This document shows positions 47,595 through 47,933 of a stretch of 47,933 nt of DNA, piece after piece. The notes beneath the pieces are model-generated. The model did no database searches, was not told where the DNA came from, and saw only the letters and a list, made by a program, of their open reading frames with translations. The stretch comes from Chitinophagaceae bacterium UBA7600 (lineage in GTDB: Bacteria; Bacteroidota; Bacteroidia; Chitinophagales; Chitinophagaceae). Numbering within the stretch: the first letter of the stretch is position 1; every line of letters begins with the position of its first letter. Location: positions 1-47,933 of the forward strand of contig DLKC01000059.1 of assembly GCA_002478885.1 (NCBI GenBank). The letters are read 5' to 3'. The translations under genes and the position numbers were made by a program.

Positions 47595-47633
47595 TAAAGT
47601 TGCTATGAAAAATTAAAGCAGGGCACAAAAAAT

Positions 47634-47933
47634 CTAACACTCACTAAGGCTGATTGGAATATGCACGGCAAGGCCGCCGTCGGCAGTTTCCTTGTATTTG
47701 CTGTTCATGTCGAGGGCTGTTTCCCACATGGTTTTAATGACCTTATCAAGACTTACCATTGCAAAGTCGGGTGTGCTTTGCAATGCAAGTTGAGAGGCCG
47801 TAATAGCCTTTATCGCACCCATTGTGTTACGCTCGATGCAGGGCACCTGCACCAGGCTCTTCGCCGGGTCGCAGGTCATGCCCAGATGGTGCTCGAGCGC
47901 GATCTCGGCAGCGTTCTCGATCTGGGCATTGCT
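47634..47933 (-). CDS. sdaA: L-serine dehydratase (iron-sulfur type), C-terminal part only
   Basis: The last 99 residues are visible; the gene runs off the right edge. Family motifs are [19 protein letters not shown] and M-G-A-I-K-A-I, with the cysteines that hold the [4Fe-4S] cluster, and the chain ends S-L-S-E-C; a C-terminal cysteine that reaches into the active site is known in this enzyme family. It deaminates serine to pyruvate and ammonia. Oddly, the 36 codons nearest the edge (47826-47933) use G or C in the third position in 32 cases, against 15 of the next 36, and the residues C-D-P-A-K-S replace the usual C-D-P-V-G-G-like stretch. Function is secure; the mosaic composition is not explained. 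Confidence 0.92.
   Translation of the reverse strand, partial: SNAQIENAAEIALEHHLGMTCDPAKSLVQVPCIERNTMGAIKAITASQLALQSTPDFAMVSLDKVIKTMWETALDMNSKYKETADGGLAVHIPISLSEC

Overview
The window reads as chromosome of a Bacteroidota bacterium, most likely a member of the Chitinophagaceae. The reasons are type IX secretion (T9SS) C-terminal sorting tails, a TonB-dependent receptor, DUF5689 and lamin-tail lipoprotein domains, bacillithiol synthesis (BshC), TAnnTTTG-type promoter boxes, and genes without clear Shine-Dalgarno sequences. No tRNA, rRNA, CRISPR array, transposase or prophage gene is visible.

Layout. Positions 1-19422 hold two tandem giant genes (one cut by the left edge) for T9SS-exported surface or secreted proteins of about 3000 or more residues. 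They are built from long arrays of Ig/PKD-like repeats and share a homologous C-terminal region. Positions 19671-24238 hold a Tat-exported sugar isomerase-like protein, a DUF1801 protein, bshC, a periplasmic cyclophilin and purE. purK (24265-25392) forms an operon with purE. Next come hppD (tyrosine catabolism), an L,D-transpeptidase, and a translationally coupled pair of response regulators, the second fused to a class III cyclase. An asymmetric YbiT-like ABC-F protein and a GH2 glycosidase follow. Positions 34727-40641 hold an endonuclease/exonuclease/phosphatase-family enzyme divergent from a TonB receptor and an OB-fold plus lamin-tail lipoprotein, which I read as a possible extracellular nucleic-acid or phosphoester scavenging locus. 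The right part holds an M28 peptidase, aspartate kinase, a YtcJ-like amidohydrolase, a DinB protein with a flavin/2Fe-2S reductase, and the 3' end of an L-serine dehydratase gene cut by the right edge.

The most unusual feature is a dispersed 20-bp element, consensus GYACAAGWGTGCGACGCAAS (Y=C/T, W=A/T, S=C/G), usually followed by a short AAAGC-like flank. I count 16 copies between 9758 and 47594, all between my gene calls. Every intergenic gap longer than 173 bp has at least one copy, and no tight operon junction has one. Four gaps carry two copies as inverted pairs, always with the GTAC ends facing inward; two of these pairs have exactly the same 144-bp outer span. Where a terminator is visible the element lies beyond it. 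A two-copy variant carries paired changes that keep the central dyad. I do not recognise this family; it behaves like a REP/REPIN-type or protein-recognised chromosomal site.

Other points are an abrupt change to GC-rich codons in the last 108 bases (inside the serine dehydratase gene), exact-length internal repeats in the giant genes with a likely gene-conversion tract, and an ABC-F protein whose second ATPase domain has lost its P-loop and catalytic glutamate.
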